The notes under the pieces were generated by a model. It searched no databases and was not told the origin of the DNA. It saw only the letters and a list, made by a program, of their open reading frames with translations. This document shows positions 8,128 through 17,049 of a DNA stretch of 64,000 nucleotides, in pieces. The translations under genes were made by a program, and so were the position numbers. Numbering within the stretch: position 1 is the first letter of the stretch; each line of letters begins with the position of its first letter. The stretch spans positions 1 to 64,000 of the forward strand of contig JAJEHX010000012.1 of the NCBI GenBank assembly GCA_022823465.1, read 5' to 3'. This stretch comes from Candidatus Latescibacterota bacterium. GTDB lineage: Bacteria; JAAXHH01.

Positions 8128-8991
8128 ATGAGTACTAAGCAAACAGTCCGTATCGGATGTGTCCAGACGCCGGCCGCGGAGACCTTCGACGAGGCCATCG
8201 AGGTCGGCTGCCGCCTGGCTGGTGACGCGGTGGACGCCGGGGCCGAGTTTGTGTGCCTGCCGGAGTATTGCGGCGGGCTCAAGACCGATGGCGGGGCGCT
8301 GACGCCCCCTGCGGCGCCGGAGGCGAGCCATCCCGTGCTCGCGGCCCTGCGGGAATTCGCCCGCGACGCCGGCGTGTGGACGCTCATCGGGTCCGTGGCG
8401 GTGGAAGGACTCGACGATCGTCTCATCAACCGCGGTTTCCTGGTGGACGACCTGGGGGAAATCCGGGCACGCTATGACAAGATACACATGTTCGACGTCG
8501 ATTTTTCCAGGACCGAGCGGTATCGCGAATCGGACGTGATCTCGCCGGGTGACACGGCCGTGGTCGTCGACACCCCCTGGGGAGGCCTGGGCATGTCCAC
8601 CTGCTACGATCTACGCTTTCCCCATCTCTACCGGTCGCTGGCCCAGGCCGGCGCCGAGATGCTCGCGGTGCCGGCGGCGTTCACGAAGACGTCGGGACAG
8701 GCCCACTGGCACGTGCTGAACCGGGCCCGTGCGATAGAGAACGGCACCGTGCTGGTGGCCCCCTGCGCCGCCGGTTCGATACCGGGCGGCGGCGAAGTAT
8801 ACGGCCACTCGCTCATCATTTCACCCTGGGGCGAGGTCCTGGCCGACGGCGGTGAGGGCGTAGGTGTCATCATAGCCGACGTGGACATGGATAGCGTCGC
8901 CAGCGCGCGCGGGCGCGTGCCGAGCCTGCAACACGACCGTCCGTTCAATTTGGCTGCGAAGTCCGGGAAGGACCGGCGCTCGGTTGCGTGA
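8128..8991 (+). CDS. Carbon-nitrogen hydrolase, Nit1/deaminated-glutathione-amidase-like
   Basis: A 287-residue nitrilase-superfamily amidase with a full Glu-Lys-Cys triad: Glu in CLPEYCGG, Lys in YDKIHMFDVD, Cys in MSTCYDLRFPHLYR. The segments following the Cys (AGAEMLAVPAAFT, AHWHVLNRARAIEN) are very like the Nit1/YbeM group that hydrolyses deaminated glutathione, a metabolite-repair reaction; other omega-amidase-type substrates are possible. It is cytoplasmic, with no signal peptide. It starts a plus-strand run with the phosphatase, hydrolase and rmuC genes. Just after its stop, GGTTGCGTG recurs in a weak tandem echo. Confidence 0.88.
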   Translation: MSTKQTVRIGCVQTPAAETFDEAIEVGCRLAGDAVDAGAEFVCLPEYCGGLKTDGGALTPPAAPEASHPVLAALREFARDAGVWTLIGSVAVEGLDDRLINRGFLVDDLGEIRARYDKIHMFDVDFSRTERYRESDVISPGDTAVVVDTPWGGLGMSTCYDLRFPHLYRSLAQAGAEMLAVPAAFTKTSGQAHWHVLNRARAIENGTVLVAPCAAGSIPGGGEVYGHSLIISPWGEVLADGGEGVGVIIADVDMDSVASARGRVPSLQHDRPFNLAAKSGKDRRSVA

Positions 8992-9113
8992 GTCGCCCCA
9001 GGTTGCGTGGTCTGCGCCGGGAGACAGACGCATGTGATCACGGTCGACACGGCACCACGACGCGTGTGGTCCGGTTGACCCGGTCCGATCATACATTTAC
9101 GGAGCGTTTCCCG

Positions 9114-9611
9114 GTGAAAGAACTGATCCTGGTGCGGCATGCCAAGTCGAGTTGGAAGGATCCCACGCTTTCAGATCATGAAAGGCCGTTGAACAAGCGT
9201 GGGAAGCGGGATGCGCCGGAAATGGGTGAGCGACTGGCTCGTGCTGGATTCAGGCCGGATCTGTTCATTTCGAGTTCCGCCGTCCGGGCACTGGAGACGG
9301 CACGGACCATCGCCGGCAAAGTCAGTTATCCCCGTAAGGACATACAGGTGGAGGATCGTCTCTACCATGCGGGCGTCAACGAACTGATCGGTGTGATCAG
9401 GGATGTGGATGATTCCGTCGTAAACCTGGCGATATTCGGACACAATCCCGGATTGACTGACCTGGCGAATCGCCTTGGGCCTCGTGAGATCCTCAATCTT
9501 CCCACCTGTGCCGTATTGCATCTCAGGTTCTACTTTGACGCCTGGTCAGGCCTGGAAGAAGCATCCGGTGAAGAAGTGGAGTACGATTTTCCCAAGAAGA
9601 TTTCGACTTAA
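9114..9611 (+). CDS. SixA-like histidine phosphatase
   Basis: A 165-residue protein starting at GTG (KELILVRHAKSSW), with GGAG nine bases upstream. RHAKSSW is the phosphohistidine-forming RHG-type motif of the branch-2 SixA group, and IFGHNPGLTDL carries the second catalytic histidine. SERPLN/RG-type landmarks (HERPLNKRG, SSAVRALETA) complete the fold. SixA in E. coli dephosphorylates a phosphohistidine protein; here the substrate is unknown. An upstream extension of the frame to 8988 overlaps the nitrilase end and has no family similarity, so it was rejected. Confidence 0.85.
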   Translation: MKELILVRHAKSSWKDPTLSDHERPLNKRGKRDAPEMGERLARAGFRPDLFISSSAVRALETARTIAGKVSYPRKDIQVEDRLYHAGVNELIGVIRDVDDSVVNLAIFGHNPGLTDLANRLGPREILNLPTCAVLHLRFYFDAWSGLEEASGEEVEYDFPKKIST

Positions 9612-9667
9612 GAGTCTGTTCAATGCGTGTCGTGCGAATCGAAGTTAGGGAATGGCAGGAGGATTAA

Positions 9668-10342
9668 ATGGCTGTGGAAACGAAGGACCTGAAGTTCACC
9701 GCGACGGAAGAAAAGGGCGAGGTGTCGGCCATCCTGGCGAAACCAGGCGGACCGGACGGCGCGAAGGCTTTGCTGGTGCTGGGCCACGGTTCGGGAACGA
9801 ACATGCGGCACGGCTTCATGCAGGAACTGAGCGACGCGTTGAATGGCGCGGGGATCGCCACGTTCCGTTTCAACTATCCTTATTCCGAGAAGGGCGGCGG
9901 CGGGATGGACGGCGAGAAGGTGCGCCTTGCCACGGTGCGGGCCGCCGTCGAGACCGCGAAGACGGAAGCGGACGGCCTGCCGGTTTTCGCCGGCGGACAT
10001 TCCATGAGCGGCCGCATGTTCTCGATGGCCTGTGCCAACGCGCCGATCGAAGGGCTTCGGGGCATCGTCTTCGTCGCCTTCCCGCTGCACGCGGGCAAGC
10101 CGAATACGGATCGGGCCGAGCACTTGAAGGACGTGGACGTGCCCATGCTGTTCCTGTCGGGCCAGCGGGACAAGATGGCCGATCTCGCGCTATTGCAACC
10201 GGTCGTGGACGCCCTTGAGCACGCGACGCTGCACGTCGTCGATACGGCGGATCACGGATTCAAGGTGCTCAAGCGCCGGAATACCGACGAACCCGTCATG
10301 GAGGAACTGGCGAGAGTGGCATCGGAATGGATGCTGAAGTAA
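9668..10342 (+). CDS. Small alpha/beta hydrolase, TEX30/KANL3-like
   Basis: A 224-residue serine-hydrolase fold. VLGHGSGTNMRH holds the oxyanion segment, GGHSMSGRMFS the nucleophile serine, LSGQRDKMAD the acid, and DTADHGFKVL the histidine. The compact layout matches the TEX30/KANL3-type (dienelactone-hydrolase-related) proteins, whose bacterial members are largely uncharacterised. It is cytoplasmic. It lies 56 bp after the SixA-like gene and 48 bp before rmuC, in one direction, so co-transcription is likely. Substrate unknown. Confidence 0.8.
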   Translation: MAVETKDLKFTATEEKGEVSAILAKPGGPDGAKALLVLGHGSGTNMRHGFMQELSDALNGAGIATFRFNYPYSEKGGGGMDGEKVRLATVRAAVETAKTEADGLPVFAGGHSMSGRMFSMACANAPIEGLRGIVFVAFPLHAGKPNTDRAEHLKDVDVPMLFLSGQRDKMADLALLQPVVDALEHATLHVVDTADHGFKVLKRRNTDEPVMEELARVASEWMLK

Positions 10343-10390
10343 GCGCAGGCCCCTCGGATTACTCCTTGATGTAGCCGCTTCTTTTCAGGT

Positions 10391-11794
10391 ATGTTAGCGT
10401 CCATGGACACATTGACCCTCATACTGCTCATCGCTTTTTTTGCCAGCTTGGCAACGGCAATCGGCGTGCTGATTTGGAGTTTGAAAAACAGCAACAGGAT
10501 AAGCACGCTCAGCGGCGAGAAGGCGGGTATGGAGAAAGAACTCGTTGTCGTACATGAGCAACTCGCCGAAGCCCAGAAAGCACTCGATGAGGTTCGGAAG
10601 CTGGAGATCGAACGGGCCGAGCTGAGTCAGAAACTTGCAAACGCGCAAGAACGCATCGGCGATCGCGACGAGGTGGAGAAGCGGTTCAGAGATTCCTTCA
10701 AAGCGCTATCGTCGGAAGTGCTGAAGTCCCAGCAGGAGTCCTTCAAAGAGAGCGCGGAGGAAACCTTGAAAGCCCGGCAGGAGGCGGTGGAGAAACTGGT
10801 CAAACCGCTGTCGGAGAAGATCGAGTCGCTGGACAAGGCCCGGGCCGAGAATGCGGGTGAATTCCGTACGCAGATGCTGAATCTCATGCAGACCAACAAG
10901 GAACTCGCCGGCGAGGCCCAGACGCTGTCTAACGCGCTCAAGCGGCCCGACGTGCGCGGCCGCTGGGGGGAGACCCAGCTCGAACGGGTGCTGGAACTGT
11001 CGGGCTTGCGGAAGGACATCGATTTCACCGTGCAGGATTCTTTCAACGCGGAAGGTGAGCGGCTCAGGACGGACGTGATCGTCCATCTGCCCCATGAGCG
11101 CACCGTGATTCTCGATTCGAAGGTTTCGCTGTCCGCCCTGATGGACGCATTCGAATCGAAGGACGAGGAGGCTAAGTCACAGGCGCTCGACCTTCACGTC
11201 ACCCAGGTCAAGACCCATATCGACTCCCTGGCCAAAAAGGAGTATTGGAACGTCCTCGCCTCGACGCCGGACATGGTGGTGATGGTCATGCCCGAATTCG
11301 CCTTCCTGCCCGCTATCGAACGGGAACCGGGGCTGACTGAGCGCGCGCTGGAAAAAAACGTAATCATCGTCACGCCGCCCGCCCTGCTGGCCCTGCTCAA
11401 GGCCGTGGAGATGTCCTGGCAGCAGATCAAGGTCGCCGAAACGGCTCGGGAAATCAGCGACCTGGGCAAGGAGATGCATGAGCGGCTGGCCGTATTTGCC
11501 GGGCACTATGTCGCGGTCGGGAAGGCGCTGGGACAGGCCATAGACCGGTACAATCGAGGTGTTGGATCGTGGGATTCGCGCGTGGCCACTTCCGCGCAGA
11601 AATTCCCCGAGTTGAATGTGCCGGTCACGCGTGAATTACCGGAAGTGACGCCGGTGGAAGGCGTCCCGCATGCCATTCAGAAGCTGACGGACGGCCAGGA
11701 CGGTCGGGACGGCCACATCGAGAGCGAGGATAAGCCCCAGACGCGAGCGGATGAAGACGAAGTGGAAGAGAAACAGCAGCGTCTGAAAACGTAG
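10391..11794 (+). CDS. rmuC: DNA recombination protein RmuC
   Basis: A 467-residue protein with the RmuC layout: an N-terminal membrane anchor (about residues 5-27), a long coiled coil (about 30-190), then the conserved core with RPDVRGRWGETQLERVLELSG, the acidic DVIVHLPHERTVILDSK nuclease-like segment, and PEFAFLPAIE. RmuC limits recombination between short inverted repeats in E. coli and belongs to the PD-(D/E)XK-like nucleases. The C-terminal tail is charged and variable. An alternative ATG four codons in (10403) is equally plausible. Confidence 0.92.
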   Translation: MLASMDTLTLILLIAFFASLATAIGVLIWSLKNSNRISTLSGEKAGMEKELVVVHEQLAEAQKALDEVRKLEIERAELSQKLANAQERIGDRDEVEKRFRDSFKALSSEVLKSQQESFKESAEETLKARQEAVEKLVKPLSEKIESLDKARAENAGEFRTQMLNLMQTNKELAGEAQTLSNALKRPDVRGRWGETQLERVLELSGLRKDIDFTVQDSFNAEGERLRTDVIVHLPHERTVILDSKVSLSALMDAFESKDEEAKSQALDLHVTQVKTHIDSLAKKEYWNVLASTPDMVVMVMPEFAFLPAIEREPGLTERALEKNVIIVTPPALLALLKAVEMSWQQIKVAETAREISDLGKEMHERLAVFAGHYVAVGKALGQAIDRYNRGVGSWDSRVATSAQKFPELNVPVTRELPEVTPVEGVPHAIQKLTDGQDGRDGHIESEDKPQTRADEDEVEEKQQRLKT

Positions 11795-11866
11795 AACGTA
11801 GCTGCATGGTCCTCATTTCGGTTCACAATGCCTTCTTCGACCGGGACTTTCCACGAAGGCTCGATG

Positions 11867-12073
11867 ATGAAAATCAATCACTTTGAAGACACGGACACCC
11901 TGCACATCGTATTCACAGGAAATGCAGCGGTAGAGACGCGGGAAATGTCCGAAGACGTCTATATAGATCTTGATGAGCATGGCCATCTCGTTTCCATGAC
12001 CATTGAGCACGCCGAAATTAACGCGAACATCCTGGAATTCGCGTTTGCGCGAAGGACGAAAGCCAGCGCCTGA
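11867..12073 (+). CDS. DUF2283 domain protein
   Basis: A 68-residue protein. The pattern of a beta-rich start with DTLHIVF, then ETREMSEDVYIDLDEHGHLVSM, is the DUF2283 signature; its function is unknown. The start at the second of two adjacent ATGs gives a seven-base spacing from GAAGG; the frame reaches back to 11828 without support. It is the last gene of the plus-strand group and ends 9 bp from the end of the convergent RraA-like gene. Confidence 0.7.
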   Translation: MKINHFEDTDTLHIVFTGNAAVETREMSEDVYIDLDEHGHLVSMTIEHAEINANILEFAFARRTKASA

Positions 12074-12082
12074 CAGTCCTTC

Positions 12083-12967
12083 CTACCACGTCCTCTCCTT
12101 CAGCAGGTCCTGGATGGCTTCCTTCGGGACGGGCAACTCGTCCATGCGTCCCTCCAGCCATTCCGAGAAATCCGCCTCCATCTCGTCCGTCCATCGGTCG
12201 TCGATCTGGCCGGGCGTATACTTGCCTTCCCGTAGCCGCTGCTTGCCGAACATGTCCCTCAGTTGGACGAGTTCGGAGGTCTTCACCACCGTCTCCGCCA
12301 GGTGGGGCGGGATGAAGACGACGCCCTCGCGTTTGCCCAGGACCACGTCGCCCGGCATGACCGTGGCCTGGCCGATGCGTATTGCCGTGTTGACGCCCAG
12401 GAGCATGATCGTCGGCGAGGCGTAGGAAGGATGCCAGCCCCGGACGAAGCAGGCGAAGTCGGCCAGTTCCTCGATGCCTTCCAGGTCGCGGACCGACCCG
12501 TCGAAGACGACCCCGTTCCCCGAATTGGCGTAGATGGCCGTGGCCAGGTTGTCGCCGATGATGGGCCCCTCGTCTACCTTGCCGTAGGTGTCCGCCACGT
12601 AGACGTCGCCCGGCACCAGCATGTCGATGGGCCAGGAGATCTGGTCGCCGATGCAGCCGTGGGCGGCGCCCTTCGCTTCCATCACCGTGCGCATGGCGGG
12701 GCGCCGGGGCATGTACATGGCCGTCACCGCCCGTCCCACGAGGGTCTTGCCGGGATGGGTACGCTGCCAACCGCCCTCGTACTGGTATTCGTAGCCCGCG
12801 CCGCGCATCACGCCCCAGGCCTGGGTGATGGATACGTTTTTCGTCCGCTCGATGATCCCGTCCGGCACCTTCGGCCGGCCGTCGGCAAAGCGTTCGCCGT
12901 CCCAGTCCGGCGTGTATTCGATGAGTTCCTCTGGGGTCAGGTTCAGCGGGCAGAATTTACCGGACAT
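12083..12967 (-). CDS. RraA family protein (HMG aldolase/oxaloacetate decarboxylase-like fold)
   Basis: A 294-residue RraA-family protein. The core landmarks are present: GDNLATAIYANSG, then GVVFDGSVRDLEGIEE with the arginine and aspartate used for substrate and metal, and VMPGDVVLGKREGVV. Members include 4-hydroxy-4-methyl-2-oxoglutarate aldolases and the RNase E inhibitor RraA. This one carries extra N- and C-terminal segments common in uncultured-clade proteins near sugar-acid genes, so a metabolic role is more likely than RNase control. Start supported by GAGGAG five bases before ATG. A 16-bp tandem satellite lies directly upstream. Confidence 0.85.
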   Translation of the reverse strand: MSGKFCPLNLTPEELIEYTPDWDGERFADGRPKVPDGIIERTKNVSITQAWGVMRGAGYEYQYEGGWQRTHPGKTLVGRAVTAMYMPRRPAMRTVMEAKGAAHGCIGDQISWPIDMLVPGDVYVADTYGKVDEGPIIGDNLATAIYANSGNGVVFDGSVRDLEGIEELADFACFVRGWHPSYASPTIMLLGVNTAIRIGQATVMPGDVVLGKREGVVFIPPHLAETVVKTSELVQLRDMFGKQRLREGKYTPGQIDDRWTDEMEADFSEWLEGRMDELPVPKEAIQDLLKERTW

Positions 12968-12981
12968 GGGGGCTCCTCGGA

Positions 12982-13077
12982 TATGACGCTAGTCTGAAAT
13001 GCCGCAGGTCTGAAATGACACTAATCTGAAATTACGGCGGTCGGACTTGACGACGGTCGACAATGACGCCGGAGATT
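12982..13077. repeat. Six-unit degenerate 16-bp tandem array upstream of the RraA-like gene
   Basis: Contiguous 16-nt units begin at 12982, 12998, 13014, 13030, 13046 and 13062, with a consensus near AATGACGCNGGTCTGA. The array starts 14 bp upstream of the minus-strand start codon at 12967, so any nearby promoter would lie in or behind it. It is non-coding. Confidence 0.65.
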
Positions 13078-13160
13078 TTACGCCATGGCGTGACTGACGC
13101 TGTCCATGCCGGAAACAGCGGATCGGCACCGGCCTGCGGCATTCGTAACGGTTTCAGTGC

Positions 13161-13994
13161 TCACGTGAACTGCCCATGATCCCACTGCCAGAAAGAGAGA
13201 CGCACGTCCCCGGTTTTCACGGCCAGCGCCCCGATGTAGTCCGGTCCGGGGTCGATACTTGCCATGGACCATCGTTGCGCGTCGGAGACGTCCCAGTGCG
13301 TGGCCAAAAGCTCGGCCGGTTCGTCGGGACCGACGGTAACGTCGAACTGGTCGAGGGGGCAGGACAGGCCCTGGCCGATGGCCTTGACGAAGGCCTCTTT
13401 CCGCGTCCAGCAGGCCAGGAAGGCGTGGTCGCGGCGGTAAGGCGGCATGGCCGCCAGCGCGTTGTACTCCCGGTCTGAAAAAAAGCGGTGGGCGATCTTC
13501 AGGCGGTCGACGATCGCGCGCCGGTGAAGGTATTCCACGTCCACCCCCACGGGTTGGCCGGCAGTCAGCGCGTAAACGGCCAGGTCGTGGGAATGGGATA
13601 CGTTAAACGCGGGGGAAGTCGCGGGTCGGGCGAGGCGGGGCTTGCCGTATTCGGTATAGCTGAAACGCAGATCGGCCGGCGCTTCGGAAACGTACCGCGC
13701 CAGGATGTTTCGCAGGACGGCGCGGGCGATGGTGTATCGGTCCCGGGCGCTTCGCACGACGAAACGCTTCGCCCGGGCCAGTTCGTCCGGGGAAAGGAAG
13801 CGTTCGAGCTCCCGGGTCCGCCCTGAAGGCAGATCGAGAGAAGCGCGCCAGAGGTGGACCTGGCCGGGGACAAGCCGCCGTTCCGCGTCGGACTGCGTCT
13901 CCGCGTCGGACTGCGTCTCCACGCCGGACTGCCACTCCGCTTCGGAGGGCGCCGTCCGCCACATCCCTTCGTTCCTGGGGCCTTCACCGTTCAT
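13161..13994 (-). CDS. 4'-phosphopantetheinyl transferase, Sfp/Gsp type
   Basis: A 277-residue Sfp-type enzyme that loads the phosphopantetheine arm of CoA onto carrier proteins. The magnesium and CoA motifs are intact: PAFNVSHSHDLAVYAL, then GVDVEYLHRR, and WTRKEAFVKAIGQGL. Ahead of the catalytic part is an N-terminal stretch with a TQSDAE repeat encoded by 18-nt DNA repeats. The start overlaps the end of the amidohydrolase gene by 11 bp, so translation may be coupled. A later start at 13964 is possible. No polyketide or non-ribosomal peptide genes are nearby, so the partner carrier is elsewhere. Confidence 0.9.
   Translation of the reverse strand: MNGEGPRNEGMWRTAPSEAEWQSGVETQSDAETQSDAERRLVPGQVHLWRASLDLPSGRTRELERFLSPDELARAKRFVVRSARDRYTIARAVLRNILARYVSEAPADLRFSYTEYGKPRLARPATSPAFNVSHSHDLAVYALTAGQPVGVDVEYLHRRAIVDRLKIAHRFFSDREYNALAAMPPYRRDHAFLACWTRKEAFVKAIGQGLSCPLDQFDVTVGPDEPAELLATHWDVSDAQRWSMASIDPGPDYIGALAVKTGDVRLSFWQWDHGQFT
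13884..13937. repeat. Three 18-nt in-frame tandem repeats within the transferase gene
   Basis: Units at 13884, 13902 and 13920. The first two are identical (CGCGTCGGACTGCGTCTC) and the third is diverged. They encode TQSDAE repeats in a non-conserved N-terminal segment. Confidence 0.7.
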
Positions 13995-15705
13995 ATGCGA
14001 CTTTGCCGCCGACCACGGTCAGGTCCACCTTCGCATCCCGGATCTCCTCGGGCGCCATGGTGGTCAGGTCCCGGTCCAGGATCACGAAATCCGCGAGTTT
14101 CCCGGGTTCCAGCGAGCCCTTGAGGTCTTCCTCGTAGGAGGCGTAGGCGGCGTCGATGGTGTAGCCCCGCAGGGCTTCCTCCACGGTGATCTTCTGCTCC
14201 GGCACCCAGCCGTCCGGGTTCCGGTCGTCCAGCGTACGCCGTGTAACCGCCGCGTAGATGCCTTCGATGGGCGTCGCGGGCGCCACGGACCAGTCGCTGC
14301 CCAGGGCGAGGCGTGCGCCGTTGTCCAGCAGCGAGCGGAAGGCGTAGGTCGTCTTGATCCGCTCGGGACCGATGACCTTCTCCGCCCACCTGCCGTCGTC
14401 GATGGCGTGGTAGGGCTGCATGCTGGGTATGATCCCCAGGGCGGCGAACCGCGCGATGTCGGCCGGATCGATGTGCTGGGCGTGCTCGATTCGGAAGCGG
14501 CGGTCCCGGGGACCGTGCTCCGCCGCCACCCGTTCGAAGATATCGAGTTGCATCCGGATGGCCCGGTCTCCGATGGCGTGGACCATCACGTGCAGGCCCG
14601 CCTTATCGGCCCCGGAGGTCCAGGCGTACAGGTCTTCTTCGGTGCTGATGAGCAGGCCCGTATCGTCCGGCGCGTCGGTAAAGGGTTCCATGAAGGCGGC
14701 CGTGTGGGACCCCAGCGAGCCGTCCACGAAGCCTTTGAGTCCGCCCAGACGCACCCACTCGTCCCCCCGGCCGGTGGAGTCGATCCGTGCTTCGAGCTTC
14801 TGCCAGTCCCACAGCGGAATGGCGGCGTAGATACGGGTTTTCATCCGGCCTTCGTTTCGCGCCCGTTCGAAGACCTCCACGTTACTCCAGGATCCCATGT
14901 CGTGGACCGACGTGACCCCCTGGCCCGCCACGTAGTCCATCGCGGCGTCCAGGGCCCGGTCCTTCAACTCGTCGGGCGGATCGGGAATGACCCGGTCGAC
15001 GAGGTACATGGCGTTGTCCTTCAGGATGCCCGCGGGTTCGCCGTCGTCATACCTTTCGATGGTGCCGCCGTCAACCTCCTCTGTATCCCGCGTCACCCCC
15101 GCGGCGATCAGCGCGGCCGTATTGGCCAGCGCCATGTGCCCGTCGAGCCGGTTGACCCAGACCGGGTTGTCCGTCGTGACCGAATCGATCCAGTCCCGGC
15201 GCGGAAGCACTCCGCCCCACTGTTCGTGGTCCCAGTCGCCGCCGAGAATCCAGACGCCCGGTTCCAGGTCCCGGGCGAATTCGGCGATGCGATTGATGAA
15301 CGCCTGCGGGGTCGGCGCGTCCCGCAACAGGACGGACGACAGGTTGAACCCGCCCGATATGAAGTGCACGTGGGTGTCGATGAAGCCCGGGGTAACGAGG
15401 CGGCCGGCGCCTTCGATCTCGGTCGTCTCGCCAGTGACATACGCCTCGATTTCCTCGTTTTCACCCACCGCCAGGATGCGCTCGCCCGAAACAGCGACGG
15501 CTTCCGCCCAGGGCCGGGCATCGTCTCCGGTCCAGACGCGCGCGTCCCGGACGATCAGGGAGGCCGGTTCGGAAGATTGCGAGCAGCTTGTCAGCAGAAC
15601 CAGCGCCGGCAGCAGGAACAGTGTTGGCAGCAGGAACAGTGCCGGCAGACGGGAAAGCGGCGCGGTAGCCGCGGTTATGATAGCCGCGGATGTGGATCTT
15701 AACAT
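13984..15705 (-). CDS. Lipoprotein amidohydrolase, YtcJ-like
   Basis: A 573-residue amidohydrolase-superfamily enzyme of the YtcJ/NfdA type. GFIDTHVHF gives the HxH metal pair, MVHAIGDRAI and RIEHAQHI give further histidines, and ALGSDWSVAP the catalytic aspartate. N-terminal residues form a hydrophobic signal ending LLTSCSQ, a lipobox, so the protein should be exported and lipid-anchored. Relatives hydrolyse N-formyl or other amides; the substrate here is unknown. The signal hydrophobic core is built from two 18-nt DNA repeats (15608-15643). Its 3' end overlaps the transferase start. Confidence 0.9.
   Translation of the reverse strand: MLRSTSAAIITAATAPLSRLPALFLLPTLFLLPALVLLTSCSQSSEPASLIVRDARVWTGDDARPWAEAVAVSGERILAVGENEEIEAYVTGETTEIEGAGRLVTPGFIDTHVHFISGGFNLSSVLLRDAPTPQAFINRIAEFARDLEPGVWILGGDWDHEQWGGVLPRRDWIDSVTTDNPVWVNRLDGHMALANTAALIAAGVTRDTEEVDGGTIERYDDGEPAGILKDNAMYLVDRVIPDPPDELKDRALDAAMDYVAGQGVTSVHDMGSWSNVEVFERARNEGRMKTRIYAAIPLWDWQKLEARIDSTGRGDEWVRLGGLKGFVDGSLGSHTAAFMEPFTDAPDDTGLLISTEEDLYAWTSGADKAGLHVMVHAIGDRAIRMQLDIFERVAAEHGPRDRRFRIEHAQHIDPADIARFAALGIIPSMQPYHAIDDGRWAEKVIGPERIKTTYAFRSLLDNGARLALGSDWSVAPATPIEGIYAAVTRRTLDDRNPDGWVPEQKITVEEALRGYTIDAAYASYEEDLKGSLEPGKLADFVILDRDLTTMAPEEIRDAKVDLTVVGGKVAYER
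15608..15643. repeat. Two 18-nt repeats encoding part of a lipoprotein signal peptide
   Basis: GGCAGCAGGAACAGTGTT at 15608-15625 and GGCAGCAGGAACAGTGCC at 15626-15643 match at 16 of 18 positions. On the coding (minus) strand they give the LFLLP repeats of the hydrophobic core. Confidence 0.65.
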
Positions 15706-15799
15706 GCGGTACTCCTCAGGTTTTCATTATCACTCCGCCACGTTCCACCACAGTGCGGAATGATCCGGCCGCACTTCGGAAGATCTCCCGGCCTGTCGC

Positions 15800-16939
15800 T
15801 TACCAGTCGGCTACGCTGCCGTCCGTTTCGTAGAAGTGTTCGCCGCCCAGTTCTTCCTGGTACGGCGCCCGTTCGCTTACGGCCTTCTCGTCGATTTCGA
15901 TCCCCAGTCCCGGTTTGTCGGGCAGCTCGATATGCCCGTCGACGACCTGCCAGTTCTCCGTCAAAATATCCCCGCCGAGCGCCCAGTCGACCTGTTCCTG
16001 GGCGAGGAAATTGGGAATCACGGCGTCCACGTGCATGCAGGACGTGAAGGCTACGGGGCCGATGGCGCAATGGGGGAGGACATGGACGTAATAAACCTCC
16101 GCCATGTTGGCGATCTTCTTGAGTTCCGTGATGCCGCCGGCGTGGGACCCGTCCGGCTGGATGTAGGCCGCCGCCTGTTTCTCGAAGATCTGGCGGAACT
16201 CCCAGCGGCTGAGCAGCCGTTCGCCCGTGGCGATGGGGAAGGTGACGTGATCCGAAACGAGCTTGAGGGCGTCGACGTTCTCCTGCGGTACCGGCTCCTC
16301 CACGAACATGGGCCGCATGTCTTTGATCTCGTGGCAGATCTCGATTGCCAGGGCTGGGGTCATCTTGCCGTGAAAGTCGAAGGCGAGTTCCACGTCCGGG
16401 CCCGCCCATTCCCGCATGAGATACGCGCATTCGACGAATTGGTCGATGGCGGCGGGCGGCTCATGGCCGCGCCACTTGCCCCCCGGGCCCGTCTTGAAGG
16501 CCGTGTATCCGCTCTTCCGCAGCATGTCCAGCCGCTTTCTGGCGGCGGCCTGTCCTTCGTCGGTGAGGTTCCCGATGCCCCAGTGGGCGTATACGCGGAT
16601 GCGATCGCGCACCGCGCCGCCCAGGAGCTTGTAGACCGGGACGCCGTAGTGCTTGCCCGCGATATCCCAGAGCGCCTGGTCGACGCCGGATATGGCGGTC
16701 ATGAGGATGGCGCCGCCCCGGAAGAAGGCCGACCGGTACATGTGCTGCCAGTGGTGCTCGATGCGCAGGGGATCCTTGCCGACCAGGTAGTCCGCGAGTT
16801 CCCTGACCGCGCCTTCCACGCTTTCGGGCTTTCCTTCGAGCGTGGTTTCACCCCAGCCGTCCAGCCCCGTGTCCGTGGTGATCTTGACGAGCCGGGTACG
16901 GTGGCGGGGAAAGAACTGTTCGACGGAAGCGATTTTCAT
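15800..16939 (-). CDS. Enolase-superfamily dehydratase, D-galactonate dehydratase-like
   Basis: A 379-residue mandelate-racemase/muconate-lactonising-type protein. AFDFHGKM carries the first metal aspartate with a nearby histidine, FVEEPVPQEN the second acid, ATGERLLSR the third, and VLPHCAIGPVAF the general-base histidine seen in GalD (D-galactonate dehydratase). The length and these motifs fit dehydration of a sugar acid to a 2-keto-3-deoxy acid. Other substrates in the group (gluconate, arabinonate and others) cannot be excluded. Cytoplasmic. The RraA-like, kinase-like and mannonate dehydratase genes elsewhere in the window fit sugar-acid use. Confidence 0.88.
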   Translation of the reverse strand: MKIASVEQFFPRHRTRLVKITTDTGLDGWGETTLEGKPESVEGAVRELADYLVGKDPLRIEHHWQHMYRSAFFRGGAILMTAISGVDQALWDIAGKHYGVPVYKLLGGAVRDRIRVYAHWGIGNLTDEGQAAARKRLDMLRKSGYTAFKTGPGGKWRGHEPPAAIDQFVECAYLMREWAGPDVELAFDFHGKMTPALAIEICHEIKDMRPMFVEEPVPQENVDALKLVSDHVTFPIATGERLLSRWEFRQIFEKQAAAYIQPDGSHAGGITELKKIANMAEVYYVHVLPHCAIGPVAFTSCMHVDAVIPNFLAQEQVDWALGGDILTENWQVVDGHIELPDKPGLGIEIDEKAVSERAPYQEELGGEHFYETDGSVADW

Positions 16940-17049
16940 GACAACCCGGATTCCGGGAGAACTTCCACGCTAAGAGAATGTCCGGGACGTCGGACCGACG
17001 GGCGGTCCGGCCCCTGACCTGGATGACGGATCCGGAAGGGAGGATTGGA

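Noticed and set aside
8988-9113. N-terminal extension of the SixA-like protein
   Set aside because: It overlaps the nitrilase stop and encodes a non-conserved, Arg/Thr-rich stretch; the GTG at 9114 has a good Shine-Dalgarno and begins the conserved domain.
13080-13091. Perfect 12-bp palindrome ACGCCATGGCGT after a short T-run
   Set aside because: No loop, no U-run in the direction of transcription, and a 12-bp palindrome can easily arise by chance in this composition.
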